A stretch of DNA of 64,000 nucleotides from Terribacillus aidingensis (GCF_040703035.1 NZ_CP159996.1:2204001-2268000), one strand, 5' to 3'; counted from the first letter of the stretch, positions 47,163 through 55,440 are shown. Program-made: numbers and translations. The notes: a model not told the origin generated them from the sequence alone.

Positions 47163-47837
47163 TTAGTAGTCGGCTTTTGATTTTCTGTTCTGAATAATTG
47201 CTACAGCCCCGCTTGCACCGATTCGCGTTGCACCTGCCTCAATCATTTTGACTGTATCTTCATAGGTTCTAATGCCTCCCGCAGCCTTTACACCTATCTT
47301 ACCTTGTGAAATGTTGGATAAAAGTTCAATATCCTCTACTGTCGCACCTCCACCGTTGAATCCGGTCGCTGTTTTAACAAAATCCGCTCCTGCTGCCATG
47401 ACAATTTCCGTCACCTCTCGTTTCTCAGCTAGGTTTAACAAAGAGGTCTCGATGATGACCTTCGTTGTCAATCCTCCCGCAGCTCTTACCACAGCATCGA
47501 TATCCTGATAAACAGCATTGAATTCTCTGGATTTCACCGCTCCCAGGTTCACAAGCATATCGATTTCCGAAGCTCCATCTTCAATCGCCGCTTTCGTTTC
47601 TTCTACTTTAACTCTTGTAGTGGCACCGCCTAGCGAAAAGCCAATAGGTGCTCCTACTTTAATGCCATGGGGTGACAGGATTGTATAAGCATAGGGGACA
47701 TACCATGGATTTACGAAGACTGTCCGGAATCCATGAGTTATCGCTTCTAGACAAAATGTTTTTATAATCTCTTTACTGGCAACTGGAGACAGCAGTGTGT
47801 AATCGATCAACTCAATCAGCTTTTCTTTTTCCATCAT
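47163..47837 (-). CDS. DeoC-family aldolase (divergent)
   Basis: A 224-residue class I aldolase of the deoxyribose-phosphate aldolase family. The Schiff-base Lys is in DFVKTATGFNGGGATVED (near 154), the second Lys in IGVKAAGGIRTYEDT (near 181), the Asp in ASEIDMLVNLG. Three positions differ from standard DeoC: IDHTLL reads IDYTLL, the Cys of CVNP is Phe, and VIGFPLG reads PIGFSLGG. A changed substrate is therefore likely. It lies inside a galactitol-type PTS operon, not with nucleoside genes. Two ATGs stand in tandem at the start. Confidence 0.85.
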   Translation of the reverse strand: MMEKEKLIELIDYTLLSPVASKEIIKTFCLEAITHGFRTVFVNPWYVPYAYTILSPHGIKVGAPIGFSLGGATTRVKVEETKAAIEDGASEIDMLVNLGAVKSREFNAVYQDIDAVVRAAGGLTTKVIIETSLLNLAEKREVTEIVMAAGADFVKTATGFNGGGATVEDIELLSNISQGKIGVKAAGGIRTYEDTVKMIEAGATRIGASGAVAIIQNRKSKADY

Positions 47838-47840
47838 TTT

Positions 47841-48878
47841 TCACCTTTCTTTCGTTGGTGTCAGAAGGACTTTAATTGCTTCTCCCGATTTGATTAATTG
47901 ATAAGCCTTCTCCCATTCTGTTATATCGAAAATGTGGGTGACAAGCGCAGCTGCATCCACGGCACCGCTCTCCATCAGATGCAGCGAAGGTTCCCAGTCA
48001 GCGGGCTTCTGGCTCCTGCTGCCAATGATCTTCAATTCCTTTTGAATAACCTGCTCCATATCAAACGGAATGGCTGCCTCGGCAAACAAACCTACTTGAG
48101 CGTACTGTCCCTTTTTTCGAAGAAGTGACAACCCCTGACGCGCAGCTGGAATCGCACCTGAACATTCAAAAACGACATCCGCTCCATATCCATCTGTCAG
48201 TCCTGAAATAATCTCTTCCAGCGATTCTTCCTGTACGTTGATCACATAGTCAATTCCAAGCTCCTTTGCTTTTTCCAACCGAACTGTATCAGATGACAAG
48301 CCGGTGATAAGTACCGTAGCCCCTTTGCTTTTAGCAACTTGCGCGGTCAAAAGACCAATAGGCCCTGGTCCTATAACGACTACAATGTCATTTGGTCTAA
48401 TCGTTGTTTTAGCTACTGCATGATGTGTGCAAGCTAGCGCTTCTGTCATTGCTGCTGACTGATCATCAACATTATCCGGAATATGGTGAATGCTTTCAGC
48501 CCTTGCAATCACATAAGTTGCAAAGCCGCCATCCTGCTGTGTTCCAAGTCCTTTTCGATACTTGCATAAGTTATAATCCTTCTGCTGACAATAGCTGCAT
48601 TGCCCGCATATATAGAAAGTCGTCTCGGAAGTAACCCGATCTCCTGGCTTCAGATGGCTTACATTACTCCCTACATCGACTACGACGCCAGCAAATTCAT
48701 GTCCTAATGTGACAGGAGCAGCTACTCGGTAGCTTCCTTCATACGTGTGGATATCAGATCCGCATATGCCAGCATAAGTAACTTTTATTTTTACTTGATC
48801 ATCTTCTGGGTAAGGCTCCGGTTTATTTTCAATGATAAGGTTGCCAAAGCCTAACTCCTTTTTCACTAAAGCATGCAT
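47841..48878 (-). CDS. Zn-dependent polyol dehydrogenase (sorbitol/arabitol type)
   Basis: A 345-residue zinc-dependent medium-chain dehydrogenase, second in this operon. Catalytic zinc ligands are in GICGSDIHTYEG and TLGHEFAG. The structural zinc loop has YICGQCSYCQQKDYNLC. The nucleotide motif is VVVIGPGPIGLLTAQVAKS. It shares only the family pattern with the dehydrogenase at 45942, so it is not a recent duplicate. It ends 3 bp before the aldolase gene and begins 20 bp after the EIIC gene, so it is cotranscribed. Confidence 0.85.
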   Translation of the reverse strand: MHALVKKELGFGNLIIENKPEPYPEDDQVKIKVTYAGICGSDIHTYEGSYRVAAPVTLGHEFAGVVVDVGSNVSHLKPGDRVTSETTFYICGQCSYCQQKDYNLCKYRKGLGTQQDGGFATYVIARAESIHHIPDNVDDQSAAMTEALACTHHAVAKTTIRPNDIVVVIGPGPIGLLTAQVAKSKGATVLITGLSSDTVRLEKAKELGIDYVINVQEESLEEIISGLTDGYGADVVFECSGAIPAARQGLSLLRKKGQYAQVGLFAEAAIPFDMEQVIQKELKIIGSRSQKPADWEPSLHLMESGAVDAAALVTHIFDITEWEKAYQLIKSGEAIKVLLTPTKER

Positions 48879-48898
48879 GTAGAGCTCCTCCTAATTCA

Positions 48899-50161
48899 TT
48901 AATTGAATATTGCGAAAACCTTCCATATAATCCAGTTGACTAAGTTGCCTCCCTGATCAATGCTAGATACCATCGCCGAGCCTTCTGGCATTTCAATATT
49001 GGCAGCAGTTGTCATGTCTGTGAAAATAGGAGCTATATCTGTGGCCATATACAGAGATAAGGCAATCATGATTGTACCAGTTATTACAGAATGGATAATG
49101 TTTCCTTTGGCTGCTCCAACGATGAAAGCAACGATAAATGGTATAGTGGCCAAATCCGCAAAAGGCAAAACGGCATTTCCAGGCAGGATAACTGCCAGCA
49201 GAACGGTAATTGGCGTTAAGATCAGAGCGGTCGAGATGACTGCTGGATGCCCCAATAATACTGCTGCATCCAACCCGATATTAATTTCACTGTTACCGAA
49301 TCGCTTACTTAGCCAGTTCCTGGCAGACTCTGATACTGGCATCAGCCCTTCCATAAGAATTTTCACCATTCGAGGCATCAAAACCATGACAGCAGCCATT
49401 GCCATTCCGATTTCAATAATATCTCCAATTCCATAACCGGCTAATGCACCTATAGCAGCGCCTAGTAATAATCCAATTACCATCGAGTCCCCGAAAATAC
49501 CGAATCTCTTTTGAATCGTTTCAGGATCGGCATGTATCTTATTCAGGCCTGGTATCTTCTCAATCAGCTTAACAATGAGTATCCCCGGAGCATAAGAAAT
49601 TGTACTGCCTGTCGCAACAGTCACGCCTGGCATCTCATAGAACTCCTCTACCATTGGCTGCGTCCAATCCGCCACTTTCAAACAGACAATCTGAAAAATG
49701 ACAGCTGCGATAAGCCCTTGTACTACACTTCCAGAAACGGTATATACAACTGCAGCCATAAATGTATAGTGCCAATAATTCCAAATATCCACGTTCATAG
49801 TTTTTGTCGTCTTCGTTACGAGCATGATGACATTGACAACAAGACCAAGCGGTATAATAAATGCAGCCACGACAGATGCCCAGGCTATAGAAGAAGTGGC
49901 TGGCCATCCAACATCGATTACATTAAGATCTACTCCCAAACGATCAACCATCTGCTGTGCAGCAGGTCCTAGGTTCAGCGTCAGCAAGTCGACGACGAGG
50001 AATATACCGACAAAAGCGACTCCGATTGTAAGCCCAGAACGGAATGCCTTCCCTGGCTTCTGACCGAATAAAAGTCCCAGAAGAAAGATTGCTACCGGCA
50101 GTATAACGGTAGCACCCAAATCAAGAAATCCTTGTAAAAAATTCACAAATGTATCCATCAT
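48899..50161 (-). CDS. gatC: PTS galactitol-family permease, EIIC
   Basis: A 420-residue membrane permease of the PTS-Gat superfamily that imports a polyol while it is phosphorylated. About ten to twelve hydrophobic segments are visible; the N-terminus FVNFLQGFLDLGATVILPVA and the loops FGQKPGKAFRSGLTIGVAFVG and RFGIFGDSMVIGLLLGAAIG are typical EIIC-Gat stretches. Members transport galactitol, D-arabitol and related sugar alcohols; specificity cannot be read here. It follows the EIIB gene by 59 bp. A second ATG directly follows the first. Confidence 0.9.
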   Translation of the reverse strand: MMDTFVNFLQGFLDLGATVILPVAIFLLGLLFGQKPGKAFRSGLTIGVAFVGIFLVVDLLTLNLGPAAQQMVDRLGVDLNVIDVGWPATSSIAWASVVAAFIIPLGLVVNVIMLVTKTTKTMNVDIWNYWHYTFMAAVVYTVSGSVVQGLIAAVIFQIVCLKVADWTQPMVEEFYEMPGVTVATGSTISYAPGILIVKLIEKIPGLNKIHADPETIQKRFGIFGDSMVIGLLLGAAIGALAGYGIGDIIEIGMAMAAVMVLMPRMVKILMEGLMPVSESARNWLSKRFGNSEINIGLDAAVLLGHPAVISTALILTPITVLLAVILPGNAVLPFADLATIPFIVAFIVGAAKGNIIHSVITGTIMIALSLYMATDIAPIFTDMTTAANIEMPEGSAMVSSIDQGGNLVNWIIWKVFAIFN

Positions 50162-50220
50162 TCAGCCCCACTTCTTGAAATGAGGTCGATCCCAGTTAGA
50201 TTGGAACCGACTCCCACTTT

Positions 50221-50505
50221 TCATTTTTTCAGTTCTTTTAAGATCTCTTCCTTCGTTTCTTCCAAACCGATTCCTGTCAAGAATGAGCGTGCATTGATCA
50301 CTGGGAATGGATAAGCTGTTTTTACCATGGCAGTGGTTACTAGTAAATCTGCCGTATCCACATAAGTATTCACTTCGGCAATTTTAATTTGGATCAGGTT
50401 AACATCAATCTTATTCTCTTTCGCCATCTCTTCAATCGCACTATTCACGACAGTTGAAGTGGCAATACCAGCACCACAGGCAACCAATACTTGTTTTTTG
50501 GCCAT
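50221..50505 (-). CDS. gatB: PTS galactitol-family EIIB
   Basis: A 94-residue cytoplasmic phosphotransfer protein. The phospho-acceptor Cys is residue 10 in VLVACGAGIATSTVVNSAIE, the standard EIIB-Gat loop. It hands phosphate from EIIA to the sugar bound by EIIC. The start overlaps the EIIA stop (TAATG), so A and B are translationally coupled. Confidence 0.93.
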   Translation of the reverse strand: MAKKQVLVACGAGIATSTVVNSAIEEMAKENKIDVNLIQIKIAEVNTYVDTADLLVTTAMVKTAYPFPVINARSFLTGIGLEETKEEILKELKK

Positions 50506-50993
50506 TATCTGTCACCTCCTTTAGTGGCAGACAAGCTAAGCTTCCTATCTATCAGCTTGACTACATCTTCTTTTGATTTGGAATCAAACAATGCTTGCAA
50601 CGTCGTTTCATTTTGGAGAAAGTCCATCAAATCTCTTAATAATGTCAGCTGTGCATGCGACTGCTTCATCGCCAGCATGAAAATGATGCTCACAGGTGTA
50701 TCCATGGAAGCTTCCCCCATCACTCGGAAGGCAACAGGTTCCTTCAATAGGGCGATGCTAATTGCATCCTTTTTTACATGCTCAATGTCCGTATGCGGAA
50801 TAGCGACTGATAGAGAGGATGAAGTCGGCAGCCCTGTTGGATATTCCTTCTCCCTCTCAATAACTCCAGTCACAAAGCTAGTTTTGACGAGTTCCTCTTT
50901 AACAAGGTTTTCTGCCATTTCTCGTAATATCTCTTCTCGCGTACCTTTTGCTTGCAGGAATACTAGATTCTCATCCAGATAAAAATCAGCCAT
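50505..50993 (-). CDS. gatA: PTS fructose/galactitol-family EIIA
   Basis: A 162-residue EIIA of the PTS-EIIA type 2 (fructose/mannitol/galactitol) fold. The phospho-acceptor His is residue 67 in LSVAIPHTDIEHV. It receives phosphate from HPr and passes it to EIIB. It overlaps the regulator gene by 8 bp at its 5' end, with its RBS (GGAG) inside that gene. The regulator-A-B-C order resembles the Listeria lmo2663-2668 locus, reported to act on D-arabitol. Confidence 0.92.
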   Translation of the reverse strand: MADFYLDENLVFLQAKGTREEILREMAENLVKEELVKTSFVTGVIEREKEYPTGLPTSSSLSVAIPHTDIEHVKKDAISIALLKEPVAFRVMGEASMDTPVSIIFMLAMKQSHAQLTLLRDLMDFLQNETTLQALFDSKSKEDVVKLIDRKLSLSATKGGDR

Positions 50994-53070
50994 AATGGAA
51001 CTCCTTCTCCTTTACTATGTCATCGGAATATTGTTGAATGATCCGCTTCATCTCCGGTATGGTGGTACCATTTATCAAAGCTTTCATATCAGCTTCGGAC
51101 TTTGATAGCTTCATCAACTGCATTAGTGCATGGATATGCTCCTTCTTATCCTTTGCCGCGATGACTACGATAATATGGATACGATGATTCAAATACTGTA
51201 CGCCATTTTTGATCTTCAACAGGCTCATTCCAGTACGGACGACACCATCTTCTGGTGAAGCATGCGGGATAGCTATGCCAGGTCCGATCACGATATACGG
51301 ATCTTCTTCACAGCCCTTAATCATGGCATCAATATATCTTTCTTCGATAATTCCTTTATCAAGCAAGATATTGGCACAAGATCGAACAGCATCTTCCCAT
51401 GATCCTAATTGATATGTCATTTTCAAATGCCTATCTGTAAGAAAGTCACTTAGCTGCAGAGGCTGCGTTTCTTCGGGTGTTGTTGGAACCACATGCTGAT
51501 CCACTTGGCAGAGATATGCGTGAAGTTCCTCTTCCAATGCTTGCTCGTTTTTCACTATTGAATGATTTTTAATGATTTGCATAATGTCACTTGATCTCAC
51601 TTCTTTAGAAATAAATCCGTGTATATAAGAAAGAACCTGTTTCCGGAGAAGTCTTTTCTCATGAACATCCAGCATAGTTTTCGTAATGAACAGCTTTCGT
51701 GAAGTTTCCAGTAATACCGGAGAAAAAACAAGATCATATTCGAGATTGTATGTGGTGAATTCGCGAACAGACATGCTATCCAAGAATATGAATTCTGGGA
51801 ATAAGCCACTCAATTCATGGAACATCAGCTTGGATACAGAAACACCATGCGGACACACGACTATTGCTTTCACCTTTTCACCGATACTTTCTCCCTGCTG
51901 CCTAATCCATCCCCCGATAAGTAATGTAATATATAATTGCTCATTCTCTGGTATCTCACTATGGATAAAGAGCTCCAATGGTTCAAGAGATCGTTTAACC
52001 AGTTGATGCAAAGCTCGAAACTCTCCACTCAATACACCTGGAACAGGCGTAGTGTCTGTAAGATGATATTTGATTCGGTAATAGGCCGGCTTTATATGCT
52101 GCATCAATTTATGAAGCAACTGTTTCCTTTCCTGAACACGGATACAAGCTACTTTCTCAAAAAGACTGAGCATACTATCCACAGCTGGATATAGGTCTGG
52201 AAATGTATCCGCCGCTTCCATATGAGTTGTTATCACATTGGCAGACAACAGATGGAGTGTGATAAAAAGTCTCTCTGCTTCTGGCAACCCTTCTTGATCA
52301 AATAATAATTCCTCCGCAGCTTGATATTCTTTCGTACCTGCCAATTCCTTATTACTAATAGGAGAATCAGTTAAGCACTTACCTTTTCGAATCCGCTCTA
52401 GAATCAAGAACAATGTAATTGGCATCGTCTTCATTTTCTCATCTGTGTATTTAATAGATAGTTTTTGCTCTACCTGTTCAATTCTACTGCGGAAGTCATA
52501 CAAGCAATTTTCTTCCAATTCTAAAACATCCATCAAAATGGAATGTCCACCGTCCGTCCCGATCAGTTCCATCAGAGTGGACATTAAAGCATTCCGAATC
52601 TGCATTTCATTGCCCTCTATATGGTAGCCTTGCTTTCGTGAATATCGAATTTGTAATTGGAAGGGTTCAAGCTGCTTCTGCAGGCTTTTTAAATCTCGAA
52701 GAATTGTATTTCTGCTGATATCCAACGAAATAGAAAAATAATCCAGTGAAAGGTCGTCCTTACTTACCAGCATACAAAGAAGCAGATGCATACGTTGACG
52801 GACAGACAATATAGAAGAATGACTTTGCTCAACAGACTCCTTCACATGGTTTAGCGTTGTAAATACTTTTTCGTCGATAAGGAAATAGCCTTGTGAAGTT
52901 CGCTCGATCAATGGCAAGCCCATTTGATTGAGCCAGCTGTTGACCTTATTAATGGTGTAGCCTAACTGTCTTTTTGAAAGGTCGAATCTTTTTTCGATTA
53001 AGTTACTCGATACACTTGGATTACTGAGTAAAGCATCCAGGATAGCTGCGTTACGTTCATTAAGATTCAT
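50986..53070 (-). CDS. PRD-containing transcriptional activator of the PTS operon
   Basis: A 694-residue BglG/MtlR/LicR-type activator. Two N-terminal helix-turn-helix regions (about 5-60 and 90-150), PRD1 (about 190-300, conserved His near 273 in LFITLHLLSANV), PRD2 (about 305-410), an EIIB-Gat-like domain (Cys near 406, VVCPHGVSVSKL) and a C-terminal EIIA-like domain with His near 603 (GIAIPHASPEDGV). In PRD2 the usual His of the motif is replaced (LYITLLIGGWI). It senses PTS activity by phosphorylation. The ATG at 53070 follows AAAGGAGG; it is the first operon gene. Confidence 0.9.
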   Translation of the reverse strand: MNLNERNAAILDALLSNPSVSSNLIEKRFDLSKRQLGYTINKVNSWLNQMGLPLIERTSQGYFLIDEKVFTTLNHVKESVEQSHSSILSVRQRMHLLLCMLVSKDDLSLDYFSISLDISRNTILRDLKSLQKQLEPFQLQIRYSRKQGYHIEGNEMQIRNALMSTLMELIGTDGGHSILMDVLELEENCLYDFRSRIEQVEQKLSIKYTDEKMKTMPITLFLILERIRKGKCLTDSPISNKELAGTKEYQAAEELLFDQEGLPEAERLFITLHLLSANVITTHMEAADTFPDLYPAVDSMLSLFEKVACIRVQERKQLLHKLMQHIKPAYYRIKYHLTDTTPVPGVLSGEFRALHQLVKRSLEPLELFIHSEIPENEQLYITLLIGGWIRQQGESIGEKVKAIVVCPHGVSVSKLMFHELSGLFPEFIFLDSMSVREFTTYNLEYDLVFSPVLLETSRKLFITKTMLDVHEKRLLRKQVLSYIHGFISKEVRSSDIMQIIKNHSIVKNEQALEEELHAYLCQVDQHVVPTTPEETQPLQLSDFLTDRHLKMTYQLGSWEDAVRSCANILLDKGIIEERYIDAMIKGCEEDPYIVIGPGIAIPHASPEDGVVRTGMSLLKIKNGVQYLNHRIHIIVVIAAKDKKEHIHALMQLMKLSKSEADMKALINGTTIPEMKRIIQQYSDDIVKEKEFHYG

Positions 53071-53117
53071 CAAATCCTCCTTTCTATAAATAGCTTAGCA
53101 TGCGTTCCACATATTTG

Positions 53118-53131
53118 TGTATGCGCTTTCA
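53118..53131. promoter_or_regulatory. Candidate cre (CcpA) site of the PTS operon
   Basis: TGTATGCGCTTTCA has one mismatch to the cre consensus and keeps the central CG. It is about 48 bp upstream of the regulator start, a position suited to CcpA repression of the whole operon. Confidence 0.55.
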
Positions 53132-53203
53132 TTATCATCAATGGGAGAATGAATGTACAGCATGAGACGGAACCCCATCTTTATTTGATTTGATTGCACA
53201 TAA

Positions 53204-53242
53204 AAAGGCTTCATCAGCACCTAGGCACTGATGAAGCCTTTA
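53204..53242 (-). terminator. Terminator after YflT paralog
   Basis: Stem AAAGGCTTCATCAG/CTGATGAAGCCTTT with a loop of about ten bases; T-rich flank on the minus strand. It insulates the YflT paralog from the PTS operon. Confidence 0.85.
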
Positions 53243-53249
53243 AATAATA

Positions 53250-53762
53250 CTATCTTCTCGTTCTATTCAGTTCATTTGCGTTCTGATCGTTTGTATTTGG
53301 TTCTGCATGCAAACCGTCATTTGGTTTATCGGTTGCATATAGACCATCTGCCGTCAAGCCTTTTTCTCCTTCTGTTGCATGGTCACTTCGATCCTTTGGA
53401 GTTGCTGTGCTGGCAGCAGCAGTAGTAGGGTTTACAGGTTTATTTTCTGCATACAGCAATACTTTCCCTGCTTTTAGTTCATCAGCATAACGGTCTTTCT
53501 CCGTTTCTGAAAGACTCAGGTTCTTCAGGACTTTCTCTTCTGGATCTTCACTGGAAAAGAAGGACGCGAATTTTGTGCCAAAGGAACCATTTGCTTCCTT
53601 ATAATGAACATCTCTCTTATTTCCTAGAATACTATTATCAGGTTTCTTATCTACAATGACCGTGATATCCTCCTCCGGTACGCCAGCAGAGATCAATTCA
53701 TTTACTCGTACAATTGCATCGCTCTCATTGATGAATGTTTCGATTGTATTTGTATTAACCAT
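53250..53762 (-). CDS. YflT-like general stress protein
   Basis: A 170-residue hydrophilic protein. The first 105 residues are a YflT (general stress protein 17M) domain, clearly paralogous to the N-terminus of the protein at 44936-45802 (shared: IETF.NE.DAIVRVNEL, DKKP, EANGSFG/EAKGSFG, DPEEK, ADELKAGKVLLY). The rest is a low-complexity Thr/Ala/Asn tail without DUF2382. Function unknown. A sigma-B-type promoter with the same spacing as its paralog's lies upstream, right after the tyrS terminator. Confidence 0.85.
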   Translation of the reverse strand: MVNTNTIETFINESDAIVRVNELISAGVPEEDITVIVDKKPDNSILGNKRDVHYKEANGSFGTKFASFFSSEDPEEKVLKNLSLSETEKDRYADELKAGKVLLYAENKPVNPTTAAASTATPKDRSDHATEGEKGLTADGLYATDKPNDGLHAEPNTNDQNANELNRTRR

Positions 53763-53823
53763 TATTGTTGCCTCCTATTTAATTTACGTTCTGGTAAATG
53801 CGAAAGCACTAGATGGTTATTAC

Positions 53824-53848
53824 ATTCCCGCTCCTCTTCTAATGAAAC
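53824..53848 (-). promoter_or_regulatory. Sigma-B-type promoter (YflT paralog)
   Basis: Minus strand GTTTCA (53843-53848), 13 bp, GGGAAT (53824-53829); one change from consensus in each box. About 60 bp upstream of the start codon. Confidence 0.7.
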
Positions 53849-53849
53849 A

Positions 53850-53882
53850 TAAAAAGCACTGTCCGGCTGGGACAGTGCTTTT
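53850..53882 (-). terminator. Terminator after tyrS
   Basis: Perfect stem AAAAGCACTGTCC/GGACAGTGCTTTT with loop CAGCC, then T-rich on the minus strand, directly after the tyrS stop. Confidence 0.9.
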
Positions 53883-53886
53883 CATA

Positions 53887-55164
53887 TTAAGCAAATTTCA
53901 ATAATGTATACTTTTTCTTTCCGCGGCGGATGATGATGAATCGTTCGTCGATTCGATCCGCTTTTGTGAGAACACGGGATACGTCTTCTTCTTTTTCACC
54001 GTTGATTCGGATTGCACCATTAGAGATGTCTTCTCTTGCCTGGCGTTTTGAAGAAGAGATTCCTGCTTCCACTAACATATCAACAAGCGGTTTGTCTTCG
54101 TCGGCTGCCGTATGAGACGGGACATCCTTGAATCCTTGTTCGATTTCAGCACCATTCAGGGAAGCAATATCTCCGCTGAATAGAGCCTGTGAAATCTTGA
54201 TTGCCTGCTCCAATGCTTCTTTACCATGTACAAGCGTTGTCATCTCTTCCGCCAGCTTCGTTTGAGCAAGACGTTTTTCCGGCTCATTTTCCACGCTTTG
54301 TTCATACGCTGCTATTTCCTCAAGAGACATGAAAGTGAAATATTTCATGAACTTGATTACATCGCGATCATCTGTGTTGAACCAGAATTGGTAGAATTCA
54401 TAAGGAGTTGTACGTTCTGGGCTTAGCCACACAGCTCCCCCAGCTGTTTTACCGAATTTTGTCCCGTCAGCTTTCGTAATAAGCGGAACAGTTAGGGCAA
54501 ATGCCTTATCCTGCTCTTCTTCATTATTGCCAGCGTGAGTCCGGCGGATCAATTCCATTCCAGCTGTAATATTCCCCCATTGATCACTTCCGCCAATTTG
54601 CAGCGTCACATTTTCTTTTTCGTACAAGCGCAGGTAATCCAAGGATTGTAAGATCATGTACGTGAATTCGGTAAAGGAAATACCATTTGCCAATCTGGAC
54701 TCGACTGAATCTTTCGCCAGCATATAATTGACTCCAAAATGTTTCCCGATATCGCGAAGGAAATCAATGATGCTCATAGCCCCGAGCCAGTCTGCGTTAT
54801 TCACTGCTTTGGCAGCATTTTCACCTTCATCAAAGTTCAAAATGCTGGCAAGCTGTTTCTGGATACCTTGGCTGAAGCTTTCTACTGTTGCGACATCATT
54901 TAAGTTGCGTTCATCAGAACGTCCGCTTGGATCCCCGATCATTCCTGTGCCTCCGCCGATAAGCGCTATCGGACGGTGACCTGCTTGCTGGAATCGTTTC
55001 AGCATAAGCATAGGAACAAGATGTCCGATATGCAAGCTGTCGGCTGTTGGGTCAAACCCACAGTACAAACTTACCTGCTGGCTGGATAGATGCTTCTCCA
55101 ATCCTGCATCATCACTCGTCTGCTGAACCAGACCTCTGTCTTTCAAATCCTGTAAAATAGACAT
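53887..55164 (-). CDS. tyrS: Tyrosyl-tRNA synthetase
   Basis: Attaches tyrosine to tRNA-Tyr. The 425 residues include the HIGH motif DSLHIGHLVPMLML, tyrosine-pocket motifs FTYMILQSLDYL and GGSDQWGNITAG, the KMSKS equivalent TKFGKTAGGAVWL, and a C-terminal S4-like RNA-binding domain (about 355-420, SKRQAREDISNGAIRINGE). The ATG at 55164 follows GAGGAG; three further codons upstream are not supported. A complete Tyr T-box leader precedes it. Confidence 0.97.
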   Translation of the reverse strand: MSILQDLKDRGLVQQTSDDAGLEKHLSSQQVSLYCGFDPTADSLHIGHLVPMLMLKRFQQAGHRPIALIGGGTGMIGDPSGRSDERNLNDVATVESFSQGIQKQLASILNFDEGENAAKAVNNADWLGAMSIIDFLRDIGKHFGVNYMLAKDSVESRLANGISFTEFTYMILQSLDYLRLYEKENVTLQIGGSDQWGNITAGMELIRRTHAGNNEEEQDKAFALTVPLITKADGTKFGKTAGGAVWLSPERTTPYEFYQFWFNTDDRDVIKFMKYFTFMSLEEIAAYEQSVENEPEKRLAQTKLAEEMTTLVHGKEALEQAIKISQALFSGDIASLNGAEIEQGFKDVPSHTAADEDKPLVDMLVEAGISSSKRQAREDISNGAIRINGEKEEDVSRVLTKADRIDERFIIIRRGKKKYTLLKFA

Positions 55165-55192
55165 ATTGACCACTCCTCACTCACATTTGAGA

Positions 55193-55229
55193 ATAAAAAA
55201 AACCCCATCCCTAAAAAAAAGGGACGAGG
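55193..55229 (-). terminator. Regulated terminator of the tyrS T-box
   Basis: Ten-base stem CCTCGTCCCT/AGGGATGGGG (55203-55229) with a T-rich loop, followed by TTTTTTTT on the minus strand. It competes with the antiterminator that includes the T-box sequence. Confidence 0.9.
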
Positions 55230-55440
55230 AATAACTCGCGGTACCACCCTTGTTGCAGTGTAAACTGCCACTCGGTTTGCTAACGGATATACATCCGTCC
55301 CCTGCTTGAACAGGAGAAGCTCCAGCTTGTAATTGGCAAAACAACTGTATACTGACTCGCACCGGCCGTCAGCTCTCTGCAACAGGGAATCGTTCCGCTA
55401 CTATAACCTTCAACGCAATATTTTATAATGACTGTTCCTA
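55193..55440 (-). promoter_or_regulatory. T-box riboswitch (Tyr) of tyrS
   Basis: Leader that lets uncharged tRNA-Tyr switch on tyrS. The conserved T-box AAGGGTGGTACCGCG is at 55237-55251 on the minus strand. Stem I shows the AGAGAG / GGTG distal motifs (about 55355-55380). A TAC codon at 55329-55331, in the expected place 30 nt after GGTG and followed by a purine, is the likely specifier. The terminator stem CCTCGTCCCT/AGGGATGGGG with eight T ends the leader. Confidence 0.92.
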
